Source: Chitinophaga sp. 180180018-3 (GTDB lineage Bacteria > Bacteroidota > Bacteroidia > Chitinophagales > Chitinophagaceae). From it: a DNA stretch of 64,000 nucleotides. Under the pieces are notes generated by a model. That model did no database searches, was not told where the DNA came from, and worked only from the letters and a program-made list of their open reading frames with translations. This document shows, piece after piece, positions 25,546 to 34,956 of the stretch. Every line of letters begins with the position of its first letter. The first letter of the stretch is position 1. The stretch lies in contig NZ_CP140772.1 in the NCBI RefSeq assembly GCF_037893185.1, forward strand, positions 3,038,001-3,102,000, in the 5' to 3' direction. The translations under genes and the position numbers were made by a program.

Positions 25546-26517
25546 ATGACAAACGAAGAATTTCGCAAACTGGGAGCAAAGCTCCTGGATGGTACTGCTA
25601 CGCCCGACGAAGAGCAGGCTTTTCTGGAAAGCTACGAACTGCTGCAGCGGCGCTATCCGCAATGGGATGCCACCGTCATGGGAGAAGAAGAGGCGTTCAG
25701 GAAATCACTTTTCCGGGATGTAATGAACAGGATAGATGATGTAGCAAGACGCCGGCGCCTGATCTGGTTCTCCAGAGCGGCCGCTGCGGTGCTACTGCTG
25801 GCTGCCCTGGGTACCGGTACATGGCTTTTCCTTAAAAAGCCCCGGGCGCCGGTGCTGCCGGTGCAAACCAGTATTGCCAGCGGCGATCACATAAAACAAC
25901 TGCAACTGCCCGATGGCACAAAGATCTGGCTGAATACCGCCAGTAACCTGATTGTGCCGGAAAATTTCGGGAACAACACCCGCGAATTAACGCTTACGGG
26001 CGAAGCCTATTTTGAAGTAGCTAATTCCCCGGCAGCACCTTTCGTGCTGCATACCGGCAAACTAACAACACGCGTGCTGGGTACCAGCTTTAACGTGAAA
26101 GCCTATACGGAAGATAAAACAATTGCCGTAACGGTGGTAAGCGGGAAGGTAGGAGTTACATCCCGCTCCGGAGCGAAAGCAGAACCGATGCTGGTAACCC
26201 CGGATCAGCGCGCGGTATACGACAAAACAAACAACGAACTGCAACGAGAGGAGCACATTGGCTCCGGCGATATGACTGCCTGGAAAGAAGGCCGGCTGCT
26301 ATTCCGTAATACGCCCATGAATGAAGTACTTAACGCGCTGAAACGCAGATACCACGTTAATGTATCCTGCAGCCCGGCAATGGAAGATTGTCCCGTGTAC
26401 GGCGACTTTAATAACGAACCACTGGAAAAAGTATTGAAAGTACTGGCCTTGTCGCTGCGGGGAGAAATAGTTCCGCAGGACGATGGCTTTCTGATAAAAG
26501 GCAAACGATGCCACTAG
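25546..26517 (+). CDS. FecR-family anti-sigma factor
   Basis: About 323 residues. The cytosolic anti-sigma part covers roughly 1-75. A membrane helix follows (AAAAVLLLAALGTGTWLFL, about 80-98), then the FecR core (LPDGTKIWLNTASNLIVPE, GEAYFEVANSPAAPFVLHTG, TRVLGTSFNVKAY) and the C-terminal DUF4974 (NTPMNEVLNALKRRYHVNV). It should hold the sigma factor encoded 71 bases upstream and receive the signal from the STN domain of the SusC protein downstream. Confidence 0.93.
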   Translation: MTNEEFRKLGAKLLDGTATPDEEQAFLESYELLQRRYPQWDATVMGEEEAFRKSLFRDVMNRIDDVARRRRLIWFSRAAAAVLLLAALGTGTWLFLKKPRAPVLPVQTSIASGDHIKQLQLPDGTKIWLNTASNLIVPENFGNNTRELTLTGEAYFEVANSPAAPFVLHTGKLTTRVLGTSFNVKAYTEDKTIAVTVVSGKVGVTSRSGAKAEPMLVTPDQRAVYDKTNNELQREEHIGSGDMTAWKEGRLLFRNTPMNEVLNALKRRYHVNVSCSPAMEDCPVYGDFNNEPLEKVLKVLALSLRGEIVPQDDGFLIKGKRCH

Positions 26518-26545
26518 ATTTCATGTAAACCGAATTTAATTTTAT

Positions 26546-26570
26546 CAACCACGTTAAAACAACCACGTTA
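26546..26570. repeat. direct repeat pair upstream of SusC
   Basis: CAACCACGTTA occurs at 26546-26556 and again at 26560-26570, a 14-base period, between FecR and susC. It could be a regulator site or part of an ECF-type promoter region. Confidence 0.5.
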
Positions 26571-26613
26571 GCAATGACCAGATTAACAGATCTCTCCTCC
26601 GCCAAATGAAAAA

Positions 26614-26632
26614 TCCCGGACAAGGTCCGGGA
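26614..26632. other. GC-rich hairpin between fecR and susC
   Basis: TCCCGGAC (26614-26621) pairs perfectly with 26625-26632 across a 3-base loop. No T-run follows. It may be a weak terminator after fecR or a stabilising hairpin in the susC leader. Confidence 0.5.
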
Positions 26633-26725
26633 ACTGTAAAATGAAGGCTTTATCGGGAACGTGTGCCGCGGTCTGGAAAACTTTACGACGCGCGTTCTTT
26701 TCCTAACATTCAACAATGTGAAAAT

Positions 26726-29700
26726 ATGCAAAAATCTCTATTCGGGATAGTACTTTACTATGTCTGGGAATTTATGAAGTTATCTACCTTGGTGTCTATT
26801 ATTATTTGCTCCTGCTGCACGGTATCCCTTGCTAAAGAAAGCCATGCCCAGGAAGTATTGAATAAACCGGTGACCTTACATCTGAAGCAGGTAAGCCTCA
26901 CAGATGCCCTGGACGCCATATCACGGCAGGCCGCCGTGAAATTCGTTTATACCGGTGCTCATGTGGATCATGCCTCGAAAGTATCGCTCAGCGTGAAGAG
27001 TACCCGCCTGAAGGAGGTGCTCCCAAAACTACTGCAGCCCTCTAATCTCGACTATAAGGTGGTAGACGATATGATCGTTATCAATCCCGCTGCCCCGGTC
27101 AAACCACAAGCCCCTCCTAAGTTTGTAAAGGGAAAAGTAACCGACCGTCATCACCAGCCGCTGCCCGGTGTAACGGTGAAGGTAAAAGGCACCAATACCG
27201 GCATCACTACCGATAATGAAGGCAACTACCGCCTGCAGATTCCGGACGATGATGCCGTGCTCATCTTTTCCAGCCTGGGATTTACACCGCAAACCATTCC
27301 TGTCAATGGCCGCGATGTAATTGATATTACCCTCGACGAAAGCGCCAAATCCATGAGCGAAGTAGTGGTGGTAGGGTACGGCACCCAGAAAAGAAGCGAC
27401 GTAACAGGCGCCATCGCTTCCGTAAAGGGAGCTGAAACGGTGAACCAGCCTGCCCGCAGCGTGGCCGACCTGCTACAGGCCCGCACCGCAGGCGTGGAAG
27501 TTGTAAAAAATACCGGCGACCCGGAGGGAAGCACCAGCATATACATCCGCGGCGCTACTTCCTTTAACAACCCCGGCCCGCTGTATGTGGTCGACGGCGT
27601 GCCGCAGGGAAACACCGGAAACAATTTCAATACACAGGACATAGAATCCATTGAAGTATTGAAGGATGCCAGCTCCGCATCTATTTACGGCGCTGCTGCA
27701 GCCGGTGGGGTGATCCTGGTGACTACTAAAAGAGGCGCCATGAATAAACGCCCTACGGTGGCGTTTAACGCCTATGACGGCGTTACCAGGCCTATCTTTA
27801 ACAAGCTGCTGGACCGCGACGATTTTATCAAAGCCCGGGCTAATATGGGTCAGGATCTTACAGGTGGAGTAGCCCCTGCAAAGCTGCCGAACGTCGACTG
27901 GGTGAATGCGCTCTATCAGAACGGTGTGCAGCAAAACTACGACCTGTCTGTTGCGGGTGGAAACGACCATTCCAAATTCTATCTCTCTGCTGGTTACAGC
28001 AATCAAAAAGGCAACGTGATAGAAAACAGCTTCAAAAAATATGCAGTCCGCATCAACTCCGATCATAACATCGGTAAGCTGTTTAAAGTAGGAGAGTCTG
28101 TACTCATCTGGAATACCCAAAACCGGCCAACGGTGAATGGCGGCGGATTTCCTTACCGTACCCGGCCCGATATGGCGATATACGACTCCACCAATGTTAC
28201 CGGAGGCGGATGGGGAAAGGCGCCGGAAGGATTCGGAGGCCCCAACTACGTAGGTGCTGAACTAAGTAACGAATATCATAACGATAATAACGCCGTGGAA
28301 GGAAATATGTACGGCATCGTAAATATCATAGAAGGGCTTAGCCTAAAAGGTGTTTTCGGTTATAGTAATATCAACTACTACAGTTCTGTATATAAAGGGG
28401 CGTACGACTTTGGCCCGGTAAGGAATACAGATCCAACGCTTACCAAAACTGCCAACAATGCAAAGGAATTATCTACTACCATCACGCTGAACTTCGACCG
28501 TACTTTTGGCAAACATACTATCCGGGCGCTTGCAGGATATGAACAGCGGAAAGGTACCTATTCCAATATGACCGGAACGGCCGACAGTCTTGCGTTACCA
28601 CATGCTACCAACTTTTTTGTAACGAGCAATGTCAACCAGTATGTAACCGGAGGCATCGGTTACGGGTTACTGAAATCTCTCTTCGGACGCATTAATTATG
28701 AGTTCGCACAGAAATATATTGCTGAGGTATCGCTGCGCCATGATGGCGACTTCTACCGCTTCGGGCCACGTAACAGCTATGGTAATTTTCCATCTGCCTC
28801 TGTTGCCTGGCGCATGATAGAAGAACCATTTATTAAAGAAAACCTGACCTTCCTCTCGGATCTGAAACTTCGTGCAGGCTATGGCGTAGTCGGCAATAAT
28901 AATATTCCAGCTTATTTGTTTTTAGCAAGATATTATGATGTAGGTGGCTTCAGCTTTGCAAACAACGGCAGCAAAACTATCGCCTATGGCGTGGATATAC
29001 TGCCCAACGTGGATATCAAATGGGAAACTACGCATGAGCTGAATATCGGGCTCGACTTTGCTATGATGAAAAACCGGCTGACGGTCAGCGCCGATTTTTA
29101 TAACAAACAAACGCAGGGTATCTTGTACAACCTGGCACTGCCGCCCTCTTCAGGGATTGTACAGGCCTTCACTACGAACGTTGGTAAGATCAGGAATAAG
29201 GGGTTTGAATTCCTGGCCACCTGGCAGGATCGTGCGGGAGACTTCCAGTATTCAGTATCTGCCAATGCCTCCTTCAACAGGAATAAAGTACTCCAGCTGG
29301 ATGGTACCAACAACAATCCTATCTTCAGCGGCGATAACAACATCGCTCCCGGATTCGGTATCATGAATAACCAGAGTATCAGTCGCAGTGCGGTAGGACG
29401 CTCTCTGGGCGAATTCTACGGCTACATCGCTACCGGTATCTACCAAACGGATGGAGAAGCGGCAAAAGGCCCTACCGTAAACGGACAAAAGCCTCACGCC
29501 GGCGACCTTATATTCAGGGATCTTAACGGTGATGGTATCATCGATGATAAGGACCGCGACTATATGGGCAACCCCAATCCCAAAATGAACTACGGTCTGA
29601 ATCTCAATCTGCGCTATAAGTGGATCGACGTGGGCATCCTGCTGCAGGGCGTTCAGGGAGTACAAGTATTCAACGGCCGTCAGCCCTATAACCAGTCTTT

Positions 29701-30106
29701 CTTTGGAGATGGTAACACCTCCAGGGATATCTTCAAAACCTCTTTCTTTGGCGACAATGGATTAACCAATCAGCCAAGGGTAGTGTATAAAGATGCCGGA
29801 GGAAACTATAACGTAGACCCATATACGAACTATGCCAGGATCTCTTCCTGGTGGGTGGAAAATGGCGCCTATCTGAAACTACAGAATCTGCAGATAGGCT
29901 TCAATCTGCCCCAGCAGTGGCTTACACCGGTGAAACTTGCCAGTGCCCGCTTTTTCGTGATGGGCAGCAACCTGTTTACCATCACCGGTTATAAGGGCCT
30001 CGATCCGCAGGTACAGGCAATGAATGTCATCTCCAGGGGAATTGACGGACCGTCATACTATCCACAAAACAGGCTTTACGCCATTGGTCTGAATGTTACT
30101 TATTAA
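26726..30106 (+). CDS. SusC-type TonB-dependent receptor with STN domain
   Basis: About 1126 residues. The start at 26726 gives the long, charged n-region and hydrophobic signal usual for STN-SusC proteins (MQKSLFGIVLYYVWEFMKL, then the core). The STN domain covers about 45-115 (LTDALDAISRQAAVKFVYTG). The regulatory domain follows (VKGKVTDRHHQPLPGVTVKV), then the plug (SEVVVVGYGTQKRSDVTGAI, YVVDGVPQG, EVLKDASSASIYGAAAAGG) and a full barrel ending in YAIGLNVTY. It imports an unknown, probably glycan or peptide, ligand with SusD and signals to FecR through the STN domain. The plug end reads YGAAAAGG where most have YGSRGANG. Confidence 0.95.
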   Translation: MQKSLFGIVLYYVWEFMKLSTLVSIIICSCCTVSLAKESHAQEVLNKPVTLHLKQVSLTDALDAISRQAAVKFVYTGAHVDHASKVSLSVKSTRLKEVLPKLLQPSNLDYKVVDDMIVINPAAPVKPQAPPKFVKGKVTDRHHQPLPGVTVKVKGTNTGITTDNEGNYRLQIPDDDAVLIFSSLGFTPQTIPVNGRDVIDITLDESAKSMSEVVVVGYGTQKRSDVTGAIASVKGAETVNQPARSVADLLQARTAGVEVVKNTGDPEGSTSIYIRGATSFNNPGPLYVVDGVPQGNTGNNFNTQDIESIEVLKDASSASIYGAAAAGGVILVTTKRGAMNKRPTVAFNAYDGVTRPIFNKLLDRDDFIKARANMGQDLTGGVAPAKLPNVDWVNALYQNGVQQNYDLSVAGGNDHSKFYLSAGYSNQKGNVIENSFKKYAVRINSDHNIGKLFKVGESVLIWNTQNRPTVNGGGFPYRTRPDMAIYDSTNVTGGGWGKAPEGFGGPNYVGAELSNEYHNDNNAVEGNMYGIVNIIEGLSLKGVFGYSNINYYSSVYKGAYDFGPVRNTDPTLTKTANNAKELSTTITLNFDRTFGKHTIRALAGYEQRKGTYSNMTGTADSLALPHATNFFVTSNVNQYVTGGIGYGLLKSLFGRINYEFAQKYIAEVSLRHDGDFYRFGPRNSYGNFPSASVAWRMIEEPFIKENLTFLSDLKLRAGYGVVGNNNIPAYLFLARYYDVGGFSFANNGSKTIAYGVDILPNVDIKWETTHELNIGLDFAMMKNRLTVSADFYNKQTQGILYNLALPPSSGIVQAFTTNVGKIRNKGFEFLATWQDRAGDFQYSVSANASFNRNKVLQLDGTNNNPIFSGDNNIAPGFGIMNNQSISRSAVGRSLGEFYGYIATGIYQTDGEAAKGPTVNGQKPHAGDLIFRDLNGDGIIDDKDRDYMGNPNPKMNYGLNLNLRYKWIDVGILLQGVQGVQVFNGRQPYNQSFFGDGNTSRDIFKTSFFGDNGLTNQPRVVYKDAGGNYNVDPYTNYARISSWWVENGAYLKLQNLQIGFNLPQQWLTPVKLASARFFVMGSNLFTITGYKGLDPQVQAMNVISRGIDGPSYYPQNRLYAIGLNVTY

Positions 30107-30116
30107 AACTATTGTT

Positions 30117-31895
30117 ATGCAGCTTTTTCGCGTTAAACATATATTTTACCTGGCAGTTGTTTTATTATTTGCTGCCTGCACAAAAGACCTGAAGGATGTA
30201 TCGGATCCCGGTGCATATTCGGCAGCGAATTATCCCAATAGCATGGCCCAGCTGAAAGCAGTGCTGGGAGGCGCTTACTCTAACCTTAGAACCCAGGCGT
30301 TATGGGGGTTTGAAGTGAATGCGCACGATATTTACCTGATGGATCATACTGCTGATCTGGGCTACGGAGGCGATCCTAACTGGAGCGATCTGAGCAGGAA
30401 TGCCTGGAATGCCAGCAACGGATACATTTATCGCTTATGGTCTGCCTGCTATGTGGGAGCACAACGGGTAAATACCTACCTGGATGCCGCTGAATTCTAC
30501 CGCAAACATTACGCTCACGCCGGCGACTCCGCAGAGCTGACGCTGGAAGCAGGAGAGGCGCATTTCCTTCGGGCGCTCTACTATTTCTATCTCGCAAATA
30601 TGTTTTGTCCACCTGTGCAGGATGGCAATGGCATGAATACCCCGGCTATTCCCATTGTACGGAAAACCGCTGCCACGCTGAAAGATACCTACGTTGGCAA
30701 AAGTTCCGTCAGGGAAGTATGGGATTATATTATCAGCGACCTGATTACTGCCGATCAGCAACTGCAGAAACATCAATGGGATGCGGGGAATATAGGCCGC
30801 GTGCCCGGTTGGGCGCCGAATGCCCTGCTGGCAAAGGCTTACGTGTTTACCGGAGATTATGCCAGGGCAAAAGCAGTACTGAAGGATATCATCGATAACA
30901 GTGGCCACAGCCTGATGCCGTTTGATATTTATAAGAATATGTTTAACGGAGACAATGAATTCAACAATGAATCTTTTTATGAGATCAACATCCAGAATGA
31001 TTTCTCTATTAACTATGGCATCTTCACAGGCGATAACATCACCGCCAGCTGCGGACTGATCATTGCGCCTACCTGCATGAATATTAAGGATACATCCGCT
31101 ATTGCAAACGGATATGGCAATATTTTCGTTCACGATAAAAATCTGAAACGTTTCGGATTTAATTTGCCGCTATGGAAAATGGTACCCAATCCATCCTATG
31201 ATCCGGCGCGCCCGGCAGGGCCTTACAATCCCGCCAACGTCTGCGATCCCGCTTATGTGCAGCAGTCGCTGGCCCTGCGCCAGAAAAAACTCGTGGACCC
31301 TCGCTTGTATGTGGCCGCACTGCAACCCTGGGTCGACTCTGTAGGCACGGATTCCAGCGGAACAGTTGTAAGGCGCATAGTGCTTAAATACAAAGAGATA
31401 CCCGCTAACCTCAAGAGCCAGTACTATGGCTGGAGCCTGCGTAAATATGGTCCTATCGACAATAATATCTTTGCTGTAAAAGCTACAGACAAAGGCAATG
31501 TACACATCGTACGACTGGCCGATATTTACCTGCTTTATGCAGAAGCGTGTATGCGTACAGGTGATAATGCCACCGCACTGGAATATATCAATAAAGTACA
31601 CAGAAGGGCCTACGGCCTAAGCCCTGATGCTGCTTCCGCTGCAGACTATAAAACGTTAACAGATAATACCATGGCTACAGATCCGGTACTGGCCAATAAT
31701 CCGCTGCGCTACGAACGCTGGGCAGAGCTTTTCGGAGAAGGGCAGTGGTGGTTTGATCTCAGACGCTGGAAACTGGGAGAACAGGAAGCGGCATACTACG
31801 ATAATACTGTACAAGGGAAGATTGCCTGGACGGCTGGCAGTTACTATTTCCCGATTCCTCAATTGGAAGTGGATAATAATCCTGCGTTGAAGTGA
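30117..31895 (+). CDS. SusD/RagB family outer-membrane lipoprotein
   Basis: About 592 residues. A lipoprotein signal ends in LLFAAC. TPR-like helices and the SusD landmarks EAHFLRALYYFYLANMF, PNALLAKAYVFTGDYARAK and NPLRYERWAELFGEGQWWFD are visible. It caps the SusC barrel and binds the ligand at the cell surface. The start at 30117, ten bases past the susC stop, is preferred to an upstream ATG inside susC because it gives a proper lipobox. No glycan-degrading gene follows directly, so the substrate is unknown. Confidence 0.94.
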   Translation: MQLFRVKHIFYLAVVLLFAACTKDLKDVSDPGAYSAANYPNSMAQLKAVLGGAYSNLRTQALWGFEVNAHDIYLMDHTADLGYGGDPNWSDLSRNAWNASNGYIYRLWSACYVGAQRVNTYLDAAEFYRKHYAHAGDSAELTLEAGEAHFLRALYYFYLANMFCPPVQDGNGMNTPAIPIVRKTAATLKDTYVGKSSVREVWDYIISDLITADQQLQKHQWDAGNIGRVPGWAPNALLAKAYVFTGDYARAKAVLKDIIDNSGHSLMPFDIYKNMFNGDNEFNNESFYEINIQNDFSINYGIFTGDNITASCGLIIAPTCMNIKDTSAIANGYGNIFVHDKNLKRFGFNLPLWKMVPNPSYDPARPAGPYNPANVCDPAYVQQSLALRQKKLVDPRLYVAALQPWVDSVGTDSSGTVVRRIVLKYKEIPANLKSQYYGWSLRKYGPIDNNIFAVKATDKGNVHIVRLADIYLLYAEACMRTGDNATALEYINKVHRRAYGLSPDAASAADYKTLTDNTMATDPVLANNPLRYERWAELFGEGQWWFDLRRWKLGEQEAAYYDNTVQGKIAWTAGSYYFPIPQLEVDNNPALK

Positions 31896-31904
31896 TGAAT
31901 AGGG

Positions 31905-31933
31905 CTGCCGGAGCAATAACATTGCTCCGGCAG
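31905..31933. terminator. bidirectional hairpin between convergent genes
   Basis: A perfect 13-bp stem (CTGCCGGAGCAAT at 31905-31917 with 31921-31933) and a 3-base loop, between susD and the DUF6268-like gene. T-runs are weak on both sides. Confidence 0.75.
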
Positions 31934-31942
31934 TTACAAAAA

Positions 31943-32890
31943 TCATCTCGTCGGCTTAAAATTCCATCTCAATCCGCCGCTGAAAAAGTAATTCGTTGCA
32001 AGCCGGTGTAATGGCCGGTCTTTGAAGATATCACTCAGCTTTTTCTCCTGAAAAGTAACACCGCTCGCCAGGATACTTCCGCCTGCAGCCACGAAATCGA
32101 TATGCCGGTTCAAATGCCAGGTATTCTCCAATGCCAGGCTTAATTCTGAATATCCCATCAGCCGTTTATTGTCGGCTCTTTTCTCTACGTCATATGCTGC
32201 TCCGTACATTCGGCATGCCAGTGCCATGTCGGTAAGATCGTTCAACCGGCGGGATACGCTTATTTTCTGCGGGAAGTTAACATCCAGGCGGAATTTGCTT
32301 TCTGTCTGCCACCGGATCATAAACGCCGGCAGTATCATCGGCGTGCCGAATGAATTGGTGAGCGCGGCGCCGAAACCATACGCAAACTGCCTGGTATGTT
32401 GTTTTATAAACAGCAGGCCACCATTGACGAAGATATCGTTGCCATCGATTTTCTCCATATCTGTATAAAGTCCTACTGAAGCCATACCCAGTATGGCCCA
32501 GCGGTTACCTATGCTGCGAAAGTGTTGTAGTGCAATCTGAGCACCCAATAATTCTTCCGGAAATATGTGCTGGTCATAATCTTTGTTGGAGAATCTGGTG
32601 TAGCTGCCCGATACTGACATACTCCAGTTCCTGACTTTAGAAGTGGCTGTATCGAGCCGCTGGCTCAGCATGAATACTGCCCCGAAATTATAACGTATCT
32701 GTGATGTGGTGGATTTGGTTTTTACGCTGTCTTCCGGCCGGATATAATGAGAGGAAGGAAGATAGTCGGCACTAAAGCCAATTCCCGGCCCGTTCAGTGA
32801 AGTGGCGCCCAGCTGGGCGCACAAACGTTGTGCAGGGAACAGGGCTACTGATAATAATAATACGCAGATGTAACTTTTCCGTAATTGCAT
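31943..32890 (-). CDS. DUF6268-like outer-membrane protein
   Basis: About 315 residues. The signal peptide is MQLRKSYICVLLLSVALFPA, with LCAQ at the cleavage; an ATG seven codons upstream is also possible. The mature part alternates polar and aromatic residues in barrel-like strands. The opening GFSADYLPSSHYI is a phrase I associate with DUF6268 proteins, which have no assigned function. The gene lies 74 bases downstream of FabF in the same direction and may be part of that transcript. Confidence 0.55.
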   Translation of the reverse strand: MQLRKSYICVLLLSVALFPAQRLCAQLGATSLNGPGIGFSADYLPSSHYIRPEDSVKTKSTTSQIRYNFGAVFMLSQRLDTATSKVRNWSMSVSGSYTRFSNKDYDQHIFPEELLGAQIALQHFRSIGNRWAILGMASVGLYTDMEKIDGNDIFVNGGLLFIKQHTRQFAYGFGAALTNSFGTPMILPAFMIRWQTESKFRLDVNFPQKISVSRRLNDLTDMALACRMYGAAYDVEKRADNKRLMGYSELSLALENTWHLNRHIDFVAAGGSILASGVTFQEKKLSDIFKDRPLHRLATNYFFSGGLRWNFKPTR

Positions 32891-32984
32891 GTGTACTGGT
32901 GTCTTGCTCATAGAAAGTTTTATTAACCTTTAGAGAAAGACACCATGCACCATTACTACCCCTATATCATTTTTTAAAATTTAG

Positions 32985-34226
32985 TCAGACACGTTTGAAG
33001 ACGACTATTCCGTTATGGCCGCCGAATCCGAAGGTATTGCTGACTGCAACATTGATCCTTTTCTCCATCGCCTGCCCCAGCACAATCTGCAAAGACGCCG
33101 GGATGGCGGGATCCAGTTGTTGTGTATTGATAGTAGGTGGAACTATATTTTGCTGAATGCTCATTACACAGGCAATGGCTTCTATTGCTCCCGCTGCGCC
33201 CAGAAGGTGACCGGTCATCGATTTAGTAGCGCTGATATGCAGATGTGCCGGCGTATTGCCAAATAGCCGTGTGATTGCAGCTATTTCACTAAGGTCGCCT
33301 ACTGGCGTAGAGGTGGCATGTGCGTTCAGGTAGTCAACGGATTCCTTATCAAGACCAGCATCCTCCAGGGCCGATTGCATGGCACGGTAGGCGCCCAGTC
33401 CTTCAGGATGGGTGGCCGTCATATGATAGGCATCCGCCGTCATAGCGGCTCCTGCTACTTCTGCATAGATCCTGGCTCCTCTGGCTTTGGCATGCTCATA
33501 TTCTTCCAGGATCAGTGCACCGGCGCCTTCGCCCATAACAAATCCGTCTCTTTCCGTATCAAACGGCCGCGAAGCTATAGCCGGATCATCGTTACGCACC
33601 GACATCGCCTTCATGGCACAGAAGCCTCCGACGGATGCCGGCGTGATGGGCGCTTCAGAGCCTCCTGTCACAATTACTTTGGCCTTACCTAAACGGATAT
33701 ACGTTAAGGCATCCATGATAGCGGTATTGGAAGTAGCACAGGCCGATACGGTCGTATAATTGATACCCATCAATCTGTACTTGATGGAGATCATGCCGGA
33801 AGCCATATTGGTGATGAGCTTGGGAACGAAATAAGGACTGACGCGGGGATTGTAGCCGCCACTTACATATTCGGTAACCTGCTCCTCGAATGTTTGCATC
33901 CCTCCCTGGCCCGAACCCCAGATCACACCGGTATCAAAAGGATCCATACGGCTGAAGTCGAGGCCCGCATCATGGATCGCCTGATCGGCAGCTACCATGG
34001 CATATTGGGTAAACGGATCCGTTTTACGTATCTCAGCTTTGTCGAGCAGCGCCGTTGCATCGAATCCTTTTACTTCATTGGCAAAGCGTGTCCGGAAGCG
34101 ACTGGCATCGAAATGGGTAATAGTGGCAGCACCGCTTTTCCCGTTAACAAGACTTGCCCAGAAATCAGGCACATTGTTACCGATAGGAGAAACAGCTCCC
34201 ATACCGGTGATGACAACTCTTTTCAT
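32985..34226 (-). CDS. beta-ketoacyl-ACP synthase II (FabF-like)
   Basis: A 413-residue condensing enzyme that joins malonyl-ACP to an acyl chain. The thiolase-fold triad is complete: Cys163 in SACATSNTAI, His303 in NAHATSTPVGD and His340 in KSMTGHLLGAAGA, with Lys335. The length is normal for FabF. It lies five bases behind a TetR repressor gene, away from any fatty-acid operon, so it is probably an extra, regulated copy that shifts membrane lipid or makes a special acyl chain rather than the housekeeping enzyme. Confidence 0.93.
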   Translation of the reverse strand: MKRVVITGMGAVSPIGNNVPDFWASLVNGKSGAATITHFDASRFRTRFANEVKGFDATALLDKAEIRKTDPFTQYAMVAADQAIHDAGLDFSRMDPFDTGVIWGSGQGGMQTFEEQVTEYVSGGYNPRVSPYFVPKLITNMASGMISIKYRLMGINYTTVSACATSNTAIMDALTYIRLGKAKVIVTGGSEAPITPASVGGFCAMKAMSVRNDDPAIASRPFDTERDGFVMGEGAGALILEEYEHAKARGARIYAEVAGAAMTADAYHMTATHPEGLGAYRAMQSALEDAGLDKESVDYLNAHATSTPVGDLSEIAAITRLFGNTPAHLHISATKSMTGHLLGAAGAIEAIACVMSIQQNIVPPTINTQQLDPAIPASLQIVLGQAMEKRINVAVSNTFGFGGHNGIVVFKRV

Positions 34227-34231
34227 AGTAG

Positions 34232-34789
34232 TTATTTTTTGCAGAGATCTTCCATCAGTTGTTCCGCTATCTGCCGGAAAGCTGCTGGTCCCATTACCCT
34301 CGATAAGAGGAGGGAAGATTGTAGATTCGACATGATAATCAGGGCTCGTGCCTGCGCAGTACCCTTAAAATGAAGACGTTTATTTTTTCGCCCCTGCTCC
34401 AGGCAGCCGGTCAGCCATATCACAATTTTATCGGCCATTTCCTGCACTTTTGCCTGCATAGACGGTGCCAGTGTTTCAAAATCTGTCGCCAGTGAGCCCA
34501 TCAGGCAAATGTTCCCCTCACTGCAGTATTTCCGGAATACCTCGAACAGCTTCCCCAGCTGCTCTTCTTCCGGTAGCTTACGCCAACTTTCTGTATTGGC
34601 GCTGAATTTATCCATCTCCTGTTCTATGACTTCCACCCCCAGATCCGTTTTGGCCGGGAAATGGTAATGAACAGCCGCATTCCTGATATCCAGCGGATCC
34701 GCGATATCCTTATAGCTGAAAGCATTATATCCCTTCGTCCGAACCAGCCTGTCGGCCATTGCTATTATTTTACCCTTTGTATCCGTCAT
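34232..34789 (-). CDS. TetR/AcrR family regulator
   Basis: About 185 residues. The N-terminal helix-turn-helix (AMADRLVRTKGYNAFSYKDI, then IRNAAVHYHFPAKTDLG) is typical of TetR. The C-terminal ligand part contains CLMGSLATDFETLAPSMQAK, as in YcdC/Rut-like members. A perfect 8-bp palindrome sits 14 bases upstream of its start. With FabF five bases downstream, it probably represses the pair and responds to a lipid-like or toxic small molecule. Confidence 0.9.
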   Translation of the reverse strand: MTDTKGKIIAMADRLVRTKGYNAFSYKDIADPLDIRNAAVHYHFPAKTDLGVEVIEQEMDKFSANTESWRKLPEEEQLGKLFEVFRKYCSEGNICLMGSLATDFETLAPSMQAKVQEMADKIVIWLTGCLEQGRKNKRLHFKGTAQARALIIMSNLQSSLLLSRVMGPAAFRQIAEQLMEDLCKK

Positions 34790-34802
34790 AATGGGGCAAA
34801 TA

Positions 34803-34822
34803 TACTTACTTAGTAGTAAGTA
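34803..34822. promoter_or_regulatory. TetR operator
   Basis: TACTTACT-TAGT-AGTAAGTA is a perfect palindrome just upstream of the tetR-fabF start. It ends four bases before inverted repeat A. Confidence 0.75.
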
Positions 34823-34826
34823 GGAA

Positions 34827-34956
34827 AATAAATTAAGAATTGGGAATTACGAATTACGAAATACAGAGGAGATCTTAGCGGATATCAAAAAGTATCACTA
34901 TCCGCTAAGATCTCCTCTGTATTTCGTAATTCGTAATTCCCAATTCTTAATTTATT
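34827..34956. repeat. stop-adjacent long inverted repeat A, 58-bp perfect arms
   Basis: Arms 34827-34884 and 34899-34956 are perfect reverse complements over 58 bases, with a 14-base loop. Outer arm: words of the AATTACGAATTACG type. Inner arm: GAGGAGATCTTAGCGGATA. The right arm includes the permease stop codon (TAA, 34952-34954). This is the most perfect member of the set. Confidence 0.95.
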
